Shown: positions 37,159 through 48,683, counted from the stretch's first letter. The stretch: DNA of 64,000 bases from an uncultured Verrucomicrobiota bacterium (GCA_937872895.1 CALMUP010000013.1:1-64000); one strand, 5' to 3'. The notes: generated from the letters alone by a model not told the origin. Translations and numbers: made by a program.

Positions 37159-37298
37159 TCTCCGTCGCGCGTTGGCGCGAGGTGCATGTGCGTATCGGGA
37201 GAAATAAGATTCAGGGTTGGCTCTGCACCCGGGATTGACATTCGTCGGCCGTTCCGAAAAAACCAAGCCACGGAGGTTGTCATGATCAAGGTGTTATC

Positions 37299-38311
37299 GG
37301 GGTCAGACATTCACTATTAACTATTGACTTGGTTTTAGACCTTGGCTATTTCGTTGCGTCATGCCGAGGAAACCGAGAATCCAGTTTGATGGGGCGTTGT
37401 ACCATGTGACGAGTCGGGGGAATGCCCGGCAGGTGATCTTTCATGGAGACGATGACCGGGAGCGGTTTTTGGAGCAGGTGGGGGAGCGGGTGGTTTCGTA
37501 CGGGGTGGTGGTACATGCCTTTGTCCTGATGGACAATCATTATCACCTGCTGGTCCGCACGCCGTCGGGCAACCTGGATCGGTTCATGCAGCGACTGAAC
37601 ACGAGTTACGCCCTGTATTACCGGTACAAACACGGTCGACCGGGTCATGTCTTTCAGGGTCGCTACAAGGGATTGTTGGTGACCGATGACGACTATCTAC
37701 TGGCGTTGACCCGGTATATTCACCTGAATCCGATCAAGACCCGAAAGTGGCGCGACGAGGAGGCGAAGGCCAAACTGGCCGGGTTGAAGGCCTACCGTTG
37801 GAGCAGTTATCCGTCCTATGCCGAAGGCCGACCCCGTTACCCTTGGCTCAACCTGGATGTGCTCCATCATTACGGTGCCTCACCAAAACGAGCGGCGGCC
37901 CGCTACCGGGCTTACACCGAGGCCATGGTCTCGAAGAAGGATGACGATCTCTCTGAGGCACTCAAGGCGGCGGATGCCCAGCTCGGTCCGGCGATCGAAC
38001 CCTCACGCCGTCGGGTCGCCTCCCCGCCCGCCGCGTGGTCGTTCGACCAGGTGGACCACATCGTCGCCAAGCACTTCGACGTGGAGGCCGAGGTCTTCAA
38101 GCTCCATGGTCAATCGGCCGGTGAAGCGAAGCGCGTGGCCATCGCACTGGCCCAACGAAAAACCGGCGCCAATCTAGAAGCAATCGGCAACCATTACGGC
38201 GGCATCAGCGCCGCCGCAGTGAGCATGAATCAGAAGCGCCTTCGCCCGTTGGATGTACGCACCCTGGATGCGCTGATAAAGGCTAATAGTTAATAGTGAA
38301 TGTCTGACCCC
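37299..38311. mobile_element. Intact RAYT-type transposon with 27-bp terminal inverted repeats
   Basis: The element is bounded by perfect 27-bp inverted repeats at 37299-37325 (starting GGGGTCAGACATTCAC) and 38285-38311 (ending GTCTGACCCC). It contains one transposase gene. The gene's stop codon lies inside the right repeat. A decayed copy of the left end lies at 13629. No target duplication is obvious. Confidence 0.85.
37361..38293 (+). CDS. REP-associated tyrosine transposase (RAYT, Y1_Tnp)
   Basis: This encodes a protein of 310 residues. MPRKPRIQFDGALYHVTSRG at the start and FVLMDNHYHLLVRTP (the HUH motif, HYH) are the signature of the Y1 transposase superfamily. The catalytic Tyr probably lies in LTRYIHLNP. 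Conserved YRYKHGRPGHVFQGRYKG is also typical of RAYTs. The C-terminal 100 residues contain a DnaA/HTH-like DNA-binding part. RAYTs process REP palindromes as single-stranded substrates; here the gene sits inside larger inverted repeats. No frameshift is seen, so it may be active. Confidence 0.88.
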   Translation: MPRKPRIQFDGALYHVTSRGNARQVIFHGDDDRERFLEQVGERVVSYGVVVHAFVLMDNHYHLLVRTPSGNLDRFMQRLNTSYALYYRYKHGRPGHVFQGRYKGLLVTDDDYLLALTRYIHLNPIKTRKWRDEEAKAKLAGLKAYRWSSYPSYAEGRPRYPWLNLDVLHHYGASPKRAAARYRAYTEAMVSKKDDDLSEALKAADAQLGPAIEPSRRRVASPPAAWSFDQVDHIVAKHFDVEAEVFKLHGQSAGEAKRVAIALAQRKTGANLEAIGNHYGGISAAAVSMNQKRLRPLDVRTLDALIKANS

Positions 38312-38623
38312 GAGCGGCTCTCTGACCCCGAGCGGCTCACCCCAAGCGGCTCGGGCTAGCTACGCCCCCCTCGGATCGATTTGGGTGTACGAGTAGGTGT
38401 AGGAGTAAGTGGAAACATGATCGTGCTTGTATACCCACTCGTACACGTAGATCCCGCGGCAAACCGGGCCATGCTCCACGCACACGATCCCGTGCTCCCT
38501 CCTGAACACCGAAACCCGACACCCGACACCCTCTTTCCCCTCCCCCGGTTGCGCCATCCGGTCATCTCGTCCATTGACACCCGCCCGGCGTTTCTCTACG
38601 TTTTGCGCCATCTGTAGGTCGTT
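38312..38623. repeat. Intergenic repeat tract downstream of the RAYT element
   Basis: No gene is seen. The tract starts with tandem CGAGCGGCTC units (38311-38355), then carries the GTACGAGTAGGTGTAGGAGT stretch (about 38386-38406) and ACCCACTCGTACACG (about 38433-38447), a family also found at 784-806, 2817-2840 and 16188-16209. A GC-rich stretch leads to the HNH gene. Confidence 0.55.
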
Positions 38624-39241
38624 ATGGTTGCGTCACACGTCAATCCGCATGTGTTGGTGCTCAACCGCCTCTGGCAGGCGATCAACGTCTGCACGGTGGA
38701 CCGGGCCTTCGCCCTGCTCTATACCGGCCACGCCCAGGTGGTGAACGAGGAACCGCACGGCTTCAATACCTACTCCTTTCGTGAATGGTGCGAGTTCTCG
38801 CGCGCCGCGAACGAGGACGACACCGTCCGCACCATCTCGATCCGCATCCGCATCCCGCGCATCATCCTGCTCTGCTTCTTCGACCGCGTCCCGAACAAGG
38901 AAGTGAAGTTCACCCGCCAGAACGTGTTCGAGCGCGACAAGAACACCTGCCAGTACTGCGGGAAGAAATTCGACCGCAAGGACCTGAACCTCGACCACGT
39001 CGTGCCGCGCCACCAGGGCGGCCTGACCACCTGGACGAACGTGGTGTGCAGTTGCATCCCGTGCAATTCGCGCAAGGCCAACCACACCCCCGAGCAGGCG
39101 CGCATGCACCTGATCCGCAAGCCGAAGAAGCCGCGCTGGCGGCCGTTCATGGAAATCCAGTTCGCCCGCGCCCCGCACCGGAGCTGGAACCACTTCCTCG
39201 ACTTCGCCTACTGGAACGTCGAACTCGGCGAAGACCGCTGA
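38624..39241 (+). CDS. HNH endonuclease
   Basis: This encodes a protein of 205 residues. The HNH domain in the C-terminal half has CQYCGKKF and CSCIPCNSRK (two zinc-binding pairs) around LNLDHVVPRHQGG, which carries the catalytic His and the metal-binding residues. The N-terminal half, VLVLNRLWQAINVCTVDRAF, is a domain often attached to HNH proteins of Planctomycetes and Verrucomicrobia; its function is unknown. No phage or intron context is visible, so a cellular role such as repair or defence is possible. Confidence 0.82.
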   Translation: MVASHVNPHVLVLNRLWQAINVCTVDRAFALLYTGHAQVVNEEPHGFNTYSFREWCEFSRAANEDDTVRTISIRIRIPRIILLCFFDRVPNKEVKFTRQNVFERDKNTCQYCGKKFDRKDLNLDHVVPRHQGGLTTWTNVVCSCIPCNSRKANHTPEQARMHLIRKPKKPRWRPFMEIQFARAPHRSWNHFLDFAYWNVELGEDR

Positions 39242-39376
39242 ACCGCCCGCCCCGCCGCGTGTGGCATCCGATTTTCCCCGATGCCCCGACCGGGTTGCTG
39301 TTCCGGCTTTTTCCCGTTTTTTTTTATTGCGCGCCCGCGAACCCGAAACCAAAAATATCGTCATGCGGAGATCATC

Positions 39377-39871
39377 ATGACGCCAAAGCCCCACTACCAT
39401 TCCGACGACGAAGACGAGTCCTACGCCGGGGACGAACCCTACGAGGAATGTGAAGTGTGCCACCAGGAATTCGGCGGCGTCTGCCCGATCAATTCGGCGG
39501 ATTGCCCGTATGGCGAATTCGCCGAGGACGAAGCCGATGACGAGGACGATCCGGACTTTGAAGACGTCGAGGACCTCGATGACCTGATCGGCGACGACGA
39601 GGAAGTGGAGAAGATCATCGAGGAGGATGTCGAAATCCCCATCGAAGACCTCGTCGACGAGGACGCCGAGCCCGAGAAGGAGGAGGACGTCGGCCCGAGC
39701 AAGACCGTCGAGGAACTGGAAGCCGAGGAGGAGGAGCGCCGCCTCGCCGAGGAAAAGAAGAAGAAGCGCGCCGCGAAGGCCGGCAAAGCATCCGGCAAAG
39801 CATCCGAAAAAGCACCGGCCAAACCCGCGAAACCCGCCAAGCCCAAGGCCCCGCCGAAGTCGAAGAAGTAA
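39377..39871 (+). CDS. Acidic protein with zinc-binding N-terminus and Lys/Ala/Pro-rich tail
   Basis: This encodes a protein of 164 residues. The start at 39377 has GCGGAG upstream. Residues 24-43 hold a possible zinc site (CEVC ... CPINSADC). Residues about 47-120 are almost entirely Asp and Glu, with few hydrophobic residues. The last 40 are Lys, Ala and Pro repeats (AEEKKKKRAAKAGKASGKAS). The tail resembles histone-H1-like or nucleic-acid-binding tails. Most of the chain is probably disordered. Its function is unknown; it lies between the HNH gene and mfd on the same strand. Confidence 0.6.
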   Translation: MTPKPHYHSDDEDESYAGDEPYEECEVCHQEFGGVCPINSADCPYGEFAEDEADDEDDPDFEDVEDLDDLIGDDEEVEKIIEEDVEIPIEDLVDEDAEPEKEEDVGPSKTVEELEAEEEERRLAEEKKKKRAAKAGKASGKASEKAPAKPAKPAKPKAPPKSKK

Positions 39872-39937
39872 GCGCGGACCCTCCCGCGCGATGCCGCATT
39901 TGCGTCCCGCCCCGCCGCGGCGTATGCTGACCCCCGC

Positions 39938-43231
<3,294 letters not shown>

Positions 43232-43263
43232 CCGGTTCCTGTTGGATGGCCCTGAATGAAGGT

Positions 43264-43316
43264 AGCCGGCATAAAGCCGGCTCTACTGCGCACGTAGAGC
43301 CGGCTTTACGCCGGCT
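43264..43316. repeat. Long REP-like hairpin after mfd
   Basis: The arms AGCCGGCATAAAGCCGGCTC(TAC) at 43264-43286 and GTAGAGCCGGCTTTACGCCG(GCT) at 43294-43316 are complementary over 23 bases with one mismatch, loop 7 bases. A single arm recurs at 43508-43535. It may act as a terminator-like or mRNA-stabilising structure for mfd or as a REP element. It has no T tract. Confidence 0.75.
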
Positions 43317-43365
43317 ATGACAGATTCCAAACCGTATAGCCGCATAGGCCGAACCCCCCGTTCGC

Positions 43366-43481
43366 GTCATCATGACCCGCAAGCGCGACTACGTCATGGA
43401 CTGCGGGAGATTCCCGCGCCTCGCGCCGGGACCGATCACCGACCGCCTGCGCGCGCTGCTCGCCCTGGTCGAGAAGACCAC
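43366..43481 (+). pseudogene. Duplicated fragment of the mfd 3' end
   Basis: The stretch 43366-43481 repeats 43109-43224 of mfd (offset 257 bases) with only a few substitutions. It encodes the end of the TRCF domain (IMTRKRDYVMDCGRFPRLAP, then GPITDRLRALLALVEKTT), against VMADGKFPRLAP in mfd. There is no upstream gene, so it is a non-functional fragment. It lies between two copies of the same hairpin-repeat arm, pointing to a repeat-mediated duplication. Confidence 0.85.
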
Positions 43482-43507
43482 GCGAGTCGTGGAGTGGTCC
43501 AGTCGAA

Positions 43508-43535
43508 GTAGAGCCGGCTTTACGCCGGCTATGAC
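43508..43535. repeat. Second copy of the REP-like arm
   Basis: This matches the right arm of the hairpin at 43294-43316 and the five following bases (ATGAC), and lies 27 bases after the duplicated mfd fragment. The copies flank the duplication. Confidence 0.7.
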
Positions 43536-43545
43536 CACCCCCCGG

Positions 43546-44187
43546 TCACTTCATCGGCAGGTCGAGGTGGAACAGGTTCGCCTGGGTCGCGTCCTCGGTG
43601 AAACCGAGTTTCCGGATGTAGGCGATGTGCTTCGGCACGGTGCTGTAGGTGCAGAGGCGCGTGATGCCGCGTGCCGCGAATTCTCCGGCCAGTGCGTCGC
43701 GCACCAGGTAGCGGGTGTTCTTCAGGTCGCGGTAGGCGGGGATGGTGTAATCGAGGTCGATCACCGCGCAATCGCCCTCCTGGTGGTATGAGAACAGGCC
43801 GACCGATACGGCGTTGCGCAGGATAAAGGTGTATTGCTGCTCGGGCGACAGGTTGTCCTGCGAGAAGCGCGGGAAGTGGTAGCCGATGTCGCGGGTGTAG
43901 TAGCGCAGGAAATAGCGCAGGTACGGACTATCCTTGTAGGTCACGGTCAGGTAGTGGAAGTAGTCGATCCGGTTCGACATCTGCACGATGAACCAGATGT
44001 CGATCAGCGCGATCAGCCCGTTCAGCAGCGCCACCGGGATCGATCCGATCAGCGCGCCGTACAGCGAGAACAGCGACGCCCCGACCAGGTTCACCCAGCG
44101 GAAGTGCCACACGTTGGTGATGAGCAGTGACAGGGCCACGATGCCCGACGCGATGTATCCGATCCATTCCAAGAGTTCTGGCGACAT
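43546..44187 (-). CDS. Inner-membrane protein with C-terminal acyltransferase-like domain
   Basis: This encodes a protein of 213 residues from the ATG at 44187 (44196 is possible). Residues 1-75 contain two to three hydrophobic helices (WIGYIASGIVALSLLITNVW, LVGASLFSLYGALIG, VALLNGLIALIDIWFIVQ), a YgjV-like layout. The C-terminal 110 residues look like a GNAT fold: AVIDLDYTIPAYR, TRYLVRDALAGEFAARGITR, and then YIRKLGFTED near the end. A membrane-tethered acyltransferase is plausible but unproven. It ends 10 bases beyond the REP arm. Confidence 0.6.
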   Translation of the reverse strand: MSPELLEWIGYIASGIVALSLLITNVWHFRWVNLVGASLFSLYGALIGSIPVALLNGLIALIDIWFIVQMSNRIDYFHYLTVTYKDSPYLRYFLRYYTRDIGYHFPRFSQDNLSPEQQYTFILRNAVSVGLFSYHQEGDCAVIDLDYTIPAYRDLKNTRYLVRDALAGEFAARGITRLCTYSTVPKHIAYIRKLGFTEDATQANLFHLDLPMK

Positions 44188-44247
44188 GCCGGGCATAGTA
44201 GGACGATCCGGCGGAGAACGCACGGAGGTTTTTCGGCGGGGGCGCGG

Positions 44248-45336
44248 TCAGCGCGGCGCGTCCTGGCTCCATTTGTTGACCCAGTACGGCTGGGCGCGCC
44301 AGCAGCGCGTGAACTCGCGGGTGAATGCGCGGGCCAGCGGTGGACAGGCGAACACCACGACGTTCTCGTCGTTCACGCCGAGGGCCGAGGCCGAGAAGTT
44401 TGCCGATCCGGTGATCACCACGTTTTCATCGATGACGATCACCTTGTGGTGCATCCGTCCATTGTTCGAGCTGATCCTCACCGTCGCGCCGGCCTCGCGC
44501 AGTGGCGTCTTCAGCGAGGTGCCCTGGCGTGACAGGGTGAGGTCGAGCAGCACAGCCACCTTCACCCCGGCGGCGATGCGGCGCTTCAGGGCATCGAACA
44601 TCGCCCGGTCGGTCAGCGCGAACGCCATGATGTAGATGGAGTTGGTGGCCTTTCCGATCTCCTCGACGAACGCCTTCTCGAGGTCGTCTTCCGGGCTGAA
44701 CAGGTTGCGCACGAGCACGTCCCCCATGCGGATCTCCGGGTGCGGGGTGGGGGTGGCGTTTTTCTTGCCGTGGCGACCGGCCCAGATCTCATCCATCTCC
44801 GCCGTATAGTTCAGCGCCATCAGCGGGTGCGAGAAGGTCACCGCGTTGTTGTCGTTCATCTCGGTGTCGTTGCGGGTGAAATTGTACGAGCCGGTCCACA
44901 CGCGATGGCCGTCCGCGACCATGAACTTGTTGTGCATCAGGCCCGACTTGTTCTCGGTCTGGCGCAACAGGCCTTTCTTCAGCCACTCGTTCAGCCGCGT
45001 GCGGATTTCCGATTCGTCGCGGCCGACGAAGTTGGACGAGGGGACGGCGATGCGCAGTTTCACTCCGCGGATGATCGCGGCATCGATGGCTTCGCCGATT
45101 TCCGGGAGGTTGATTTCGTACACGCAGAGATCGAGGGTGTTCGAGGCGTTGGCGATGAAATCAACCACGCCGCGCGCGATATGGGGGGAAGGGGCCAGAT
45201 AGAGCCTGACCGGCGTGTTGCCGACCTGGCCGGACATCACGGACAGATTGAAGATCGGATTCTGGTGCGGCTCCTGGGCGTGAACCCCCGAGGACACAAG
45301 CATCCAACCAGCCAGAAGCATCCCCCATCGCTTCAT
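44248..45336 (-). CDS. Secreted phospholipase D-family protein
   Basis: This encodes a 362-residue protein with a signal peptide (MKRWGMLLAGWMLVSSGVHA). It has two HKD motifs, MHNKFMVADGHRVWTGSYNF and MHHKVIVIDENVVITGSANF, which form the catalytic centre of the PLD superfamily. The substrate could be a phospholipid or nucleic acid; secreted nuclease-type members are common. The start at 45336 is chosen because the signal peptide begins there; the longer frame enters low-complexity sequence. No operon partner is visible. Confidence 0.85.
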   Translation of the reverse strand: MKRWGMLLAGWMLVSSGVHAQEPHQNPIFNLSVMSGQVGNTPVRLYLAPSPHIARGVVDFIANASNTLDLCVYEINLPEIGEAIDAAIIRGVKLRIAVPSSNFVGRDESEIRTRLNEWLKKGLLRQTENKSGLMHNKFMVADGHRVWTGSYNFTRNDTEMNDNNAVTFSHPLMALNYTAEMDEIWAGRHGKKNATPTPHPEIRMGDVLVRNLFSPEDDLEKAFVEEIGKATNSIYIMAFALTDRAMFDALKRRIAAGVKVAVLLDLTLSRQGTSLKTPLREAGATVRISSNNGRMHHKVIVIDENVVITGSANFSASALGVNDENVVVFACPPLARAFTREFTRCWRAQPYWVNKWSQDAPR

Positions 45337-45398
45337 CACGCCGAACTGTGCCACAGCGGCGCGGCGTTGGCGATGATGAAAGCGCGGGCACGGTCCGT

Positions 45399-46250
45399 TT
45401 ACGGCGATGCCGGCCGGGGCAGTGTCTTGAGGATGGCGGTGTAATCCTCCTCGCGGAATCCGGCGTGGTCGGCCTGGCGCAGGCGGTCGATCAGCAGGTC
45501 CAGCGCCGGGAGCGGGCCGCCGGCCTGACGCAGCAGGCGGAGGTCTTTCAGCAGGTGTTTGGTCGAGAATTGCGGCGAGAAATCGCCGGCGCGCAGCTTC
45601 GGTTCCTTCAGGGCGGCGAGGCCGGACCATGAGGCATTGTTCCTCATGGCGGTGAAGAACGTGTCGTCCCCGATTCCGGCGGCGCGGCTGAGCAGCAGGG
45701 CCTCGCCCAGCCCTTCGGTCATCACCGCGATCTGCAGGTTCATGGTCAATTTGATGGTGCAGGCCTGCTCGGCCATGCCGCAGGGAATGCGCAACGCGCT
45801 GAACGAGGACAACACCGGCTCGGCGGCGGCGCGGGTCGTGTCATCGCCGCCGAGGTAGAACACGGTTTTCTTCGCTTCGGCGGCCGGTTTGCTGCCGGTG
45901 AACGGCGCTTCAAGGTAGCGGGCCCCGGTGGCGGTCACGCGCGCGCGGAAGGTGGCGGCGTCGGCGGGACCGATCGTGCTGGATTGGATGAGCAGGTGGT
46001 GCGGGGTCAGCACCGGGAGGATGGTGTCAAGGATGCCGGCCACGGCAGGCGGATCGGCCACGACGAGGATGATCACATCGGCGGCGGATGCCGCGGCCCG
46101 GGCGTCCGGGGTGAACCGCGGCACATCCGGTTTCGGCGACCGGTTCCAGCTTGCCGCCAGTAACCCGGCTTCGTGGAGATGCCGCGCCCAGATCGACCCG
46201 ATCAGCCCCAACCCGAAGACGGCCACGCGCGGCAAAGAGTTCTCGTTCAT
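45399..46250 (-). CDS. NAD(P)-dependent beta-hydroxyacid dehydrogenase
   Basis: This encodes a protein of 283 residues of the 3-hydroxyisobutyrate/glyoxylate reductase family. The Rossmann motif is AVFGLGLIGSIWARHL. The substrate-binding motif is EAPFTGSKPAAEAKKT, and the catalytic Lys is in TIKLTMNLQIAV. The GSKPAAE form is the one found in glyoxylate/succinic-semialdehyde reductases. The start has the usual MNENSLPRVAV; the exact substrate is unknown. A mobile-element-like inverted repeat starts 23 bases upstream of its ATG. Confidence 0.83.
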   Translation of the reverse strand: MNENSLPRVAVFGLGLIGSIWARHLHEAGLLAASWNRSPKPDVPRFTPDARAAASAADVIILVVADPPAVAGILDTILPVLTPHHLLIQSSTIGPADAATFRARVTATGARYLEAPFTGSKPAAEAKKTVFYLGGDDTTRAAAEPVLSSFSALRIPCGMAEQACTIKLTMNLQIAVMTEGLGEALLLSRAAGIGDDTFFTAMRNNASWSGLAALKEPKLRAGDFSPQFSTKHLLKDLRLLRQAGGPLPALDLLIDRLRQADHAGFREEDYTAILKTLPRPASP

Positions 46251-46272
46251 GGTGGAAACTTAAGCCACTCTC

Positions 46273-46382
46273 AAAAGGGGTCAAACCTATAATTTTCTCA
46301 TTAAGGAGTGGTGGTAAGGAATGACATGCGCGAATAAGGCCGAAACAACGCCGATGAGAAAATTATAGGTTTGACCCCTTTT
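46273..46382. mobile_element. MITE-like element with 29-bp perfect inverted repeats
   Basis: A 110-bp element has perfect inverted arms at 46273-46301 (beginning AAAAGGGGTCAAACC) and 46354-46382 (ending GGTTTGACCCCTTTT). The 52-bp centre has no open frame of note. It lies between two genes. The GGGGTCA ends resemble the termini of the RAYT element at 37299, though the rest differs. Confidence 0.8.
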
Positions 46383-46387
46383 GCGAG

Positions 46388-46774
46388 TCAGTCCGTCGCT
46401 TGCGCGGCGAGGGTGGCGCCGAGCGAGGCGCCGAGGAGGTTCCAGGCCATGTCCTTCCAGCTCCAGCAGGTTTCCTTCACCCGGAGGTCGTACCATTCCT
46501 TGCCAGCGCCGGCGGCCAGGGCGGTGCCGAGCCCGATGGCGGTGGCCTCGTCGCGCCCCTGGTCCTGTGCGGCCGCAGCCGTCGCAGCCCCCGCGATCAG
46601 TGCCGAGGCGGCCAGGTGTTTCGGTTTGTCGGGACCGAACCAGGCATCGTCCGGGCCGCACCTTCGAAAACCCGCACACCCGACATTGATCAGGCAAAGA
46701 GCGAGCAGGGCGGCCGGGTATTTTCCCCGATACACCTTTCGGGTTGAACTTGCTTTGTAAAATCGTTTCCACAT
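46388..46774 (-). CDS. Putative lipoprotein, YfiM/DUF2279-like
   Basis: This encodes a protein of 128 residues. A signal-like helix with a lipobox (AALLALCLINVGC) gives probable lipid attachment at Cys33. The segment DKPKHLAASALIAGAATAAA followed by TALAAGAGKEWYDLRVKETC and DMAWNLLGASLGATLA shows the DK-H and KE-D pattern of YfiM-type lipoproteins. Start at 46774 is preferred over an upstream in-frame alternative. The inverted-repeat element lies just beyond its stop. It diverges from the fumarase gene by about 50 bases. Confidence 0.6.
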   Translation of the reverse strand: MWKRFYKASSTRKVYRGKYPAALLALCLINVGCAGFRRCGPDDAWFGPDKPKHLAASALIAGAATAAAAQDQGRDEATAIGLGTALAAGAGKEWYDLRVKETCWSWKDMAWNLLGASLGATLAAQATD

Positions 46775-46821
46775 CGTATAGTTTCCCGGACTTTTCCGAG
46801 CACCATCATACGGAGATCTCC

Positions 46822-48207
46822 ATGAGCACACGCATTGAAAAAGATTCGCTGGGCGAGTTGGCCGTTCCGGCCGAGGCCTACTACGGTGTCCACACCTGCC
46901 GCAGCATCCAGAATTTCGGCGCGGCCGGCGAACCGATCCCGCTCGAGATGATCCACGGCATGGTGAAGCTGAAGTGGGCCTGTGCCAAGGCCAACCATGT
47001 GCTCGACCTGATGCCGAAGGACAAGCTCGACGCGATCGCCGGGGCCTGCCAGCGCATCCTCAAGGGCGAGTTCTCCGACCAGTTCCCGGTCGATTGTTTC
47101 CAGGCCGGATCCGGCACCTCCTCGAACATGAACGTCAACGAGGTCATCAGCAACATCGCCAACGAGGCGATGGGCGGCAAACGAGGCGACCGCGGGCTGG
47201 TGCATCCGAACGACGACGTCAACAAGGGGCAGTCCACCAACAACATCTTCCCGTCCGGCATCCGCGTGGCCTGCATCGATCTGACCGACGCGCTGATCCC
47301 GGCGTTGCAGAAGCTGATCGCCGCGTTGCAGGCCAAGGGCGTCGAGTTCGCCGACGTGATCCGCAGCGGCCGCACCCACCTGCAGGACGCGGTGCCGGAG
47401 ACGCTCGGCCAGGCCTTCGACGCCTGGGCCCACGCGCTGGTCAAGGACATCCGCCGCCTCGAGGCCGCGCGCGACCGCCTGCTGGAGATCGGGGCTGGCG
47501 GCAACGCCATCGGCACCGGGGTGAACACCAAGAAGGCCTTCCGTGCCGAGATCGCCAGGGCGATGGGCGAGATTTCCGGCAAACCCTACCGCCGCTCCGA
47601 GAACGGCATCGAGATCACCCAGTTCCTCACCGACATGGCCGACATGTCGGCGGCCCTGCGGTTCGTGGCGATCGACATCAACAAATGCTGCAACGACCTC
47701 CGCCTGCTGTGCTCCGGACCGAACACCGGCTTCGCCGAGGTGACGCTGCCCGCGGTCGAGCCGGGTTCGTCGATCATGCCCGGCAAGATCAATCCCAGCA
47801 TCTGCGAAGCCTCGAACATGGCCTGCCTGCAGGTCATGGGCAACGACCACGCGGTGCAGCTCGCCGCCAACGCCGGCCAGCTCGAGCTCAACACCCACAT
47901 GCCGGTCACCGGCCTCAACCTGGTCAAGTCGTTCCGGATCCTCACCCGCACCGCCGTGATGCTCGCCGACAAGTGCATCGGCGGCATCATCGCCAACCGC
48001 GAGCGCTGCTACCACTACTTCGAGACCAGCGGCGGCCTCGGCACGATCCTGAATCCCGTGCTCGGCTACGACAAGGTCGCCGCCCTGGTCAAGGAGTCGC
48101 TCAAGACCAAGAAGACCGCCCGCGAGATCGTCGTCGAGAAGGGCATCATGACCGGCGAGGATTTCGACAAGCTGGTCAAGCACTGCACCGGTCCCAACCT
48201 GGATTAA
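46822..48207 (+). CDS. Class II fumarase / aspartate ammonia-lyase
   Basis: This encodes a protein of 461 residues. The superfamily signature GSSIMPGKINPS is present, as are SGRTHLQDAV (catalytic His) and GSGTSSNMNVNEV. The N-terminus (RIEKDSLGELAVPAEAYYGV then HTCRSIQNF) and GTGVNT resemble aspartases, whereas VHPNDDVNKGQSTN and NPVLGYDKVA resemble fumarases. The neighbouring sdhCAB genes favour fumarase. It starts with ATG 46822 after GGAGATCTCC. The substrate cannot be settled from sequence by eye. Confidence 0.82.
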   Translation: MSTRIEKDSLGELAVPAEAYYGVHTCRSIQNFGAAGEPIPLEMIHGMVKLKWACAKANHVLDLMPKDKLDAIAGACQRILKGEFSDQFPVDCFQAGSGTSSNMNVNEVISNIANEAMGGKRGDRGLVHPNDDVNKGQSTNNIFPSGIRVACIDLTDALIPALQKLIAALQAKGVEFADVIRSGRTHLQDAVPETLGQAFDAWAHALVKDIRRLEAARDRLLEIGAGGNAIGTGVNTKKAFRAEIARAMGEISGKPYRRSENGIEITQFLTDMADMSAALRFVAIDINKCCNDLRLLCSGPNTGFAEVTLPAVEPGSSIMPGKINPSICEASNMACLQVMGNDHAVQLAANAGQLELNTHMPVTGLNLVKSFRILTRTAVMLADKCIGGIIANRERCYHYFETSGGLGTILNPVLGYDKVAALVKESLKTKKTAREIVVEKGIMTGEDFDKLVKHCTGPNLD

Positions 48208-48638
48208 TGAGAATTGAACAGGAGATCGCAGAGGCGCAGAGAAGCATGAAGATGAATGTGGAAGAATTGAATGCGCTGAGTTTTGCCGTCATCGGTGCGG
48301 CCATGGAGGTGCACAAGGTCAAGGGGCCCGGATTGCTGGAGTCCGTTTATCAGAAATGCCTGCAGAAGGAATTCGAGCTTCGAGGTATTCGGGCGGTGCG
48401 TGAGTATCGCGTTGCCTTGGAGTACAAAGGCGACGACCTGGATGAATACCTGGTGCTTGATTTTCTGGTGGGCGGTTGCCTGGTTGTGGAATTGAAAGCC
48501 GTCGAACAGGTCTTGCCGATTCACAAGGCGCAGGTTTTAAGCTATATGAAATCAATCAATGCACCCTTGGGCTTGCTGATAAATTTTAATGAAGTGACGC
48601 TAAAAGATGGCGTTCATCGTTTTGTTCTTTCAAAATAA
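48207..48638 (+). CDS. GxxExxY protein
   Basis: This encodes a protein of 143 residues (ATG overlaps the preceding TAA by one base; an internal ATG at 48246 is possible). The family motif is GPGLLESVYQKCL. VLDFLVGGCLVVELKAVEQV and HKAQVLSYMKSI match the GxxExxY family, which resembles a PD-(D/E)xK nuclease fold. It is inserted between the fumarase and sdhC. Complementary GCAGAGGCGCAGAGAA (48228 onward) and TTCTCTGCGCCTTCTG (ending near 48661) flank it, suggesting mobility. Confidence 0.8.
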   Translation: MRIEQEIAEAQRSMKMNVEELNALSFAVIGAAMEVHKVKGPGLLESVYQKCLQKEFELRGIRAVREYRVALEYKGDDLDEYLVLDFLVGGCLVVELKAVEQVLPIHKAQVLSYMKSINAPLGLLINFNEVTLKDGVHRFVLSK

Positions 48639-48683
48639 CTCTGCGTTCTCTGCGCCTTCTGTTCAAAATCTAAAAGGTAATCC

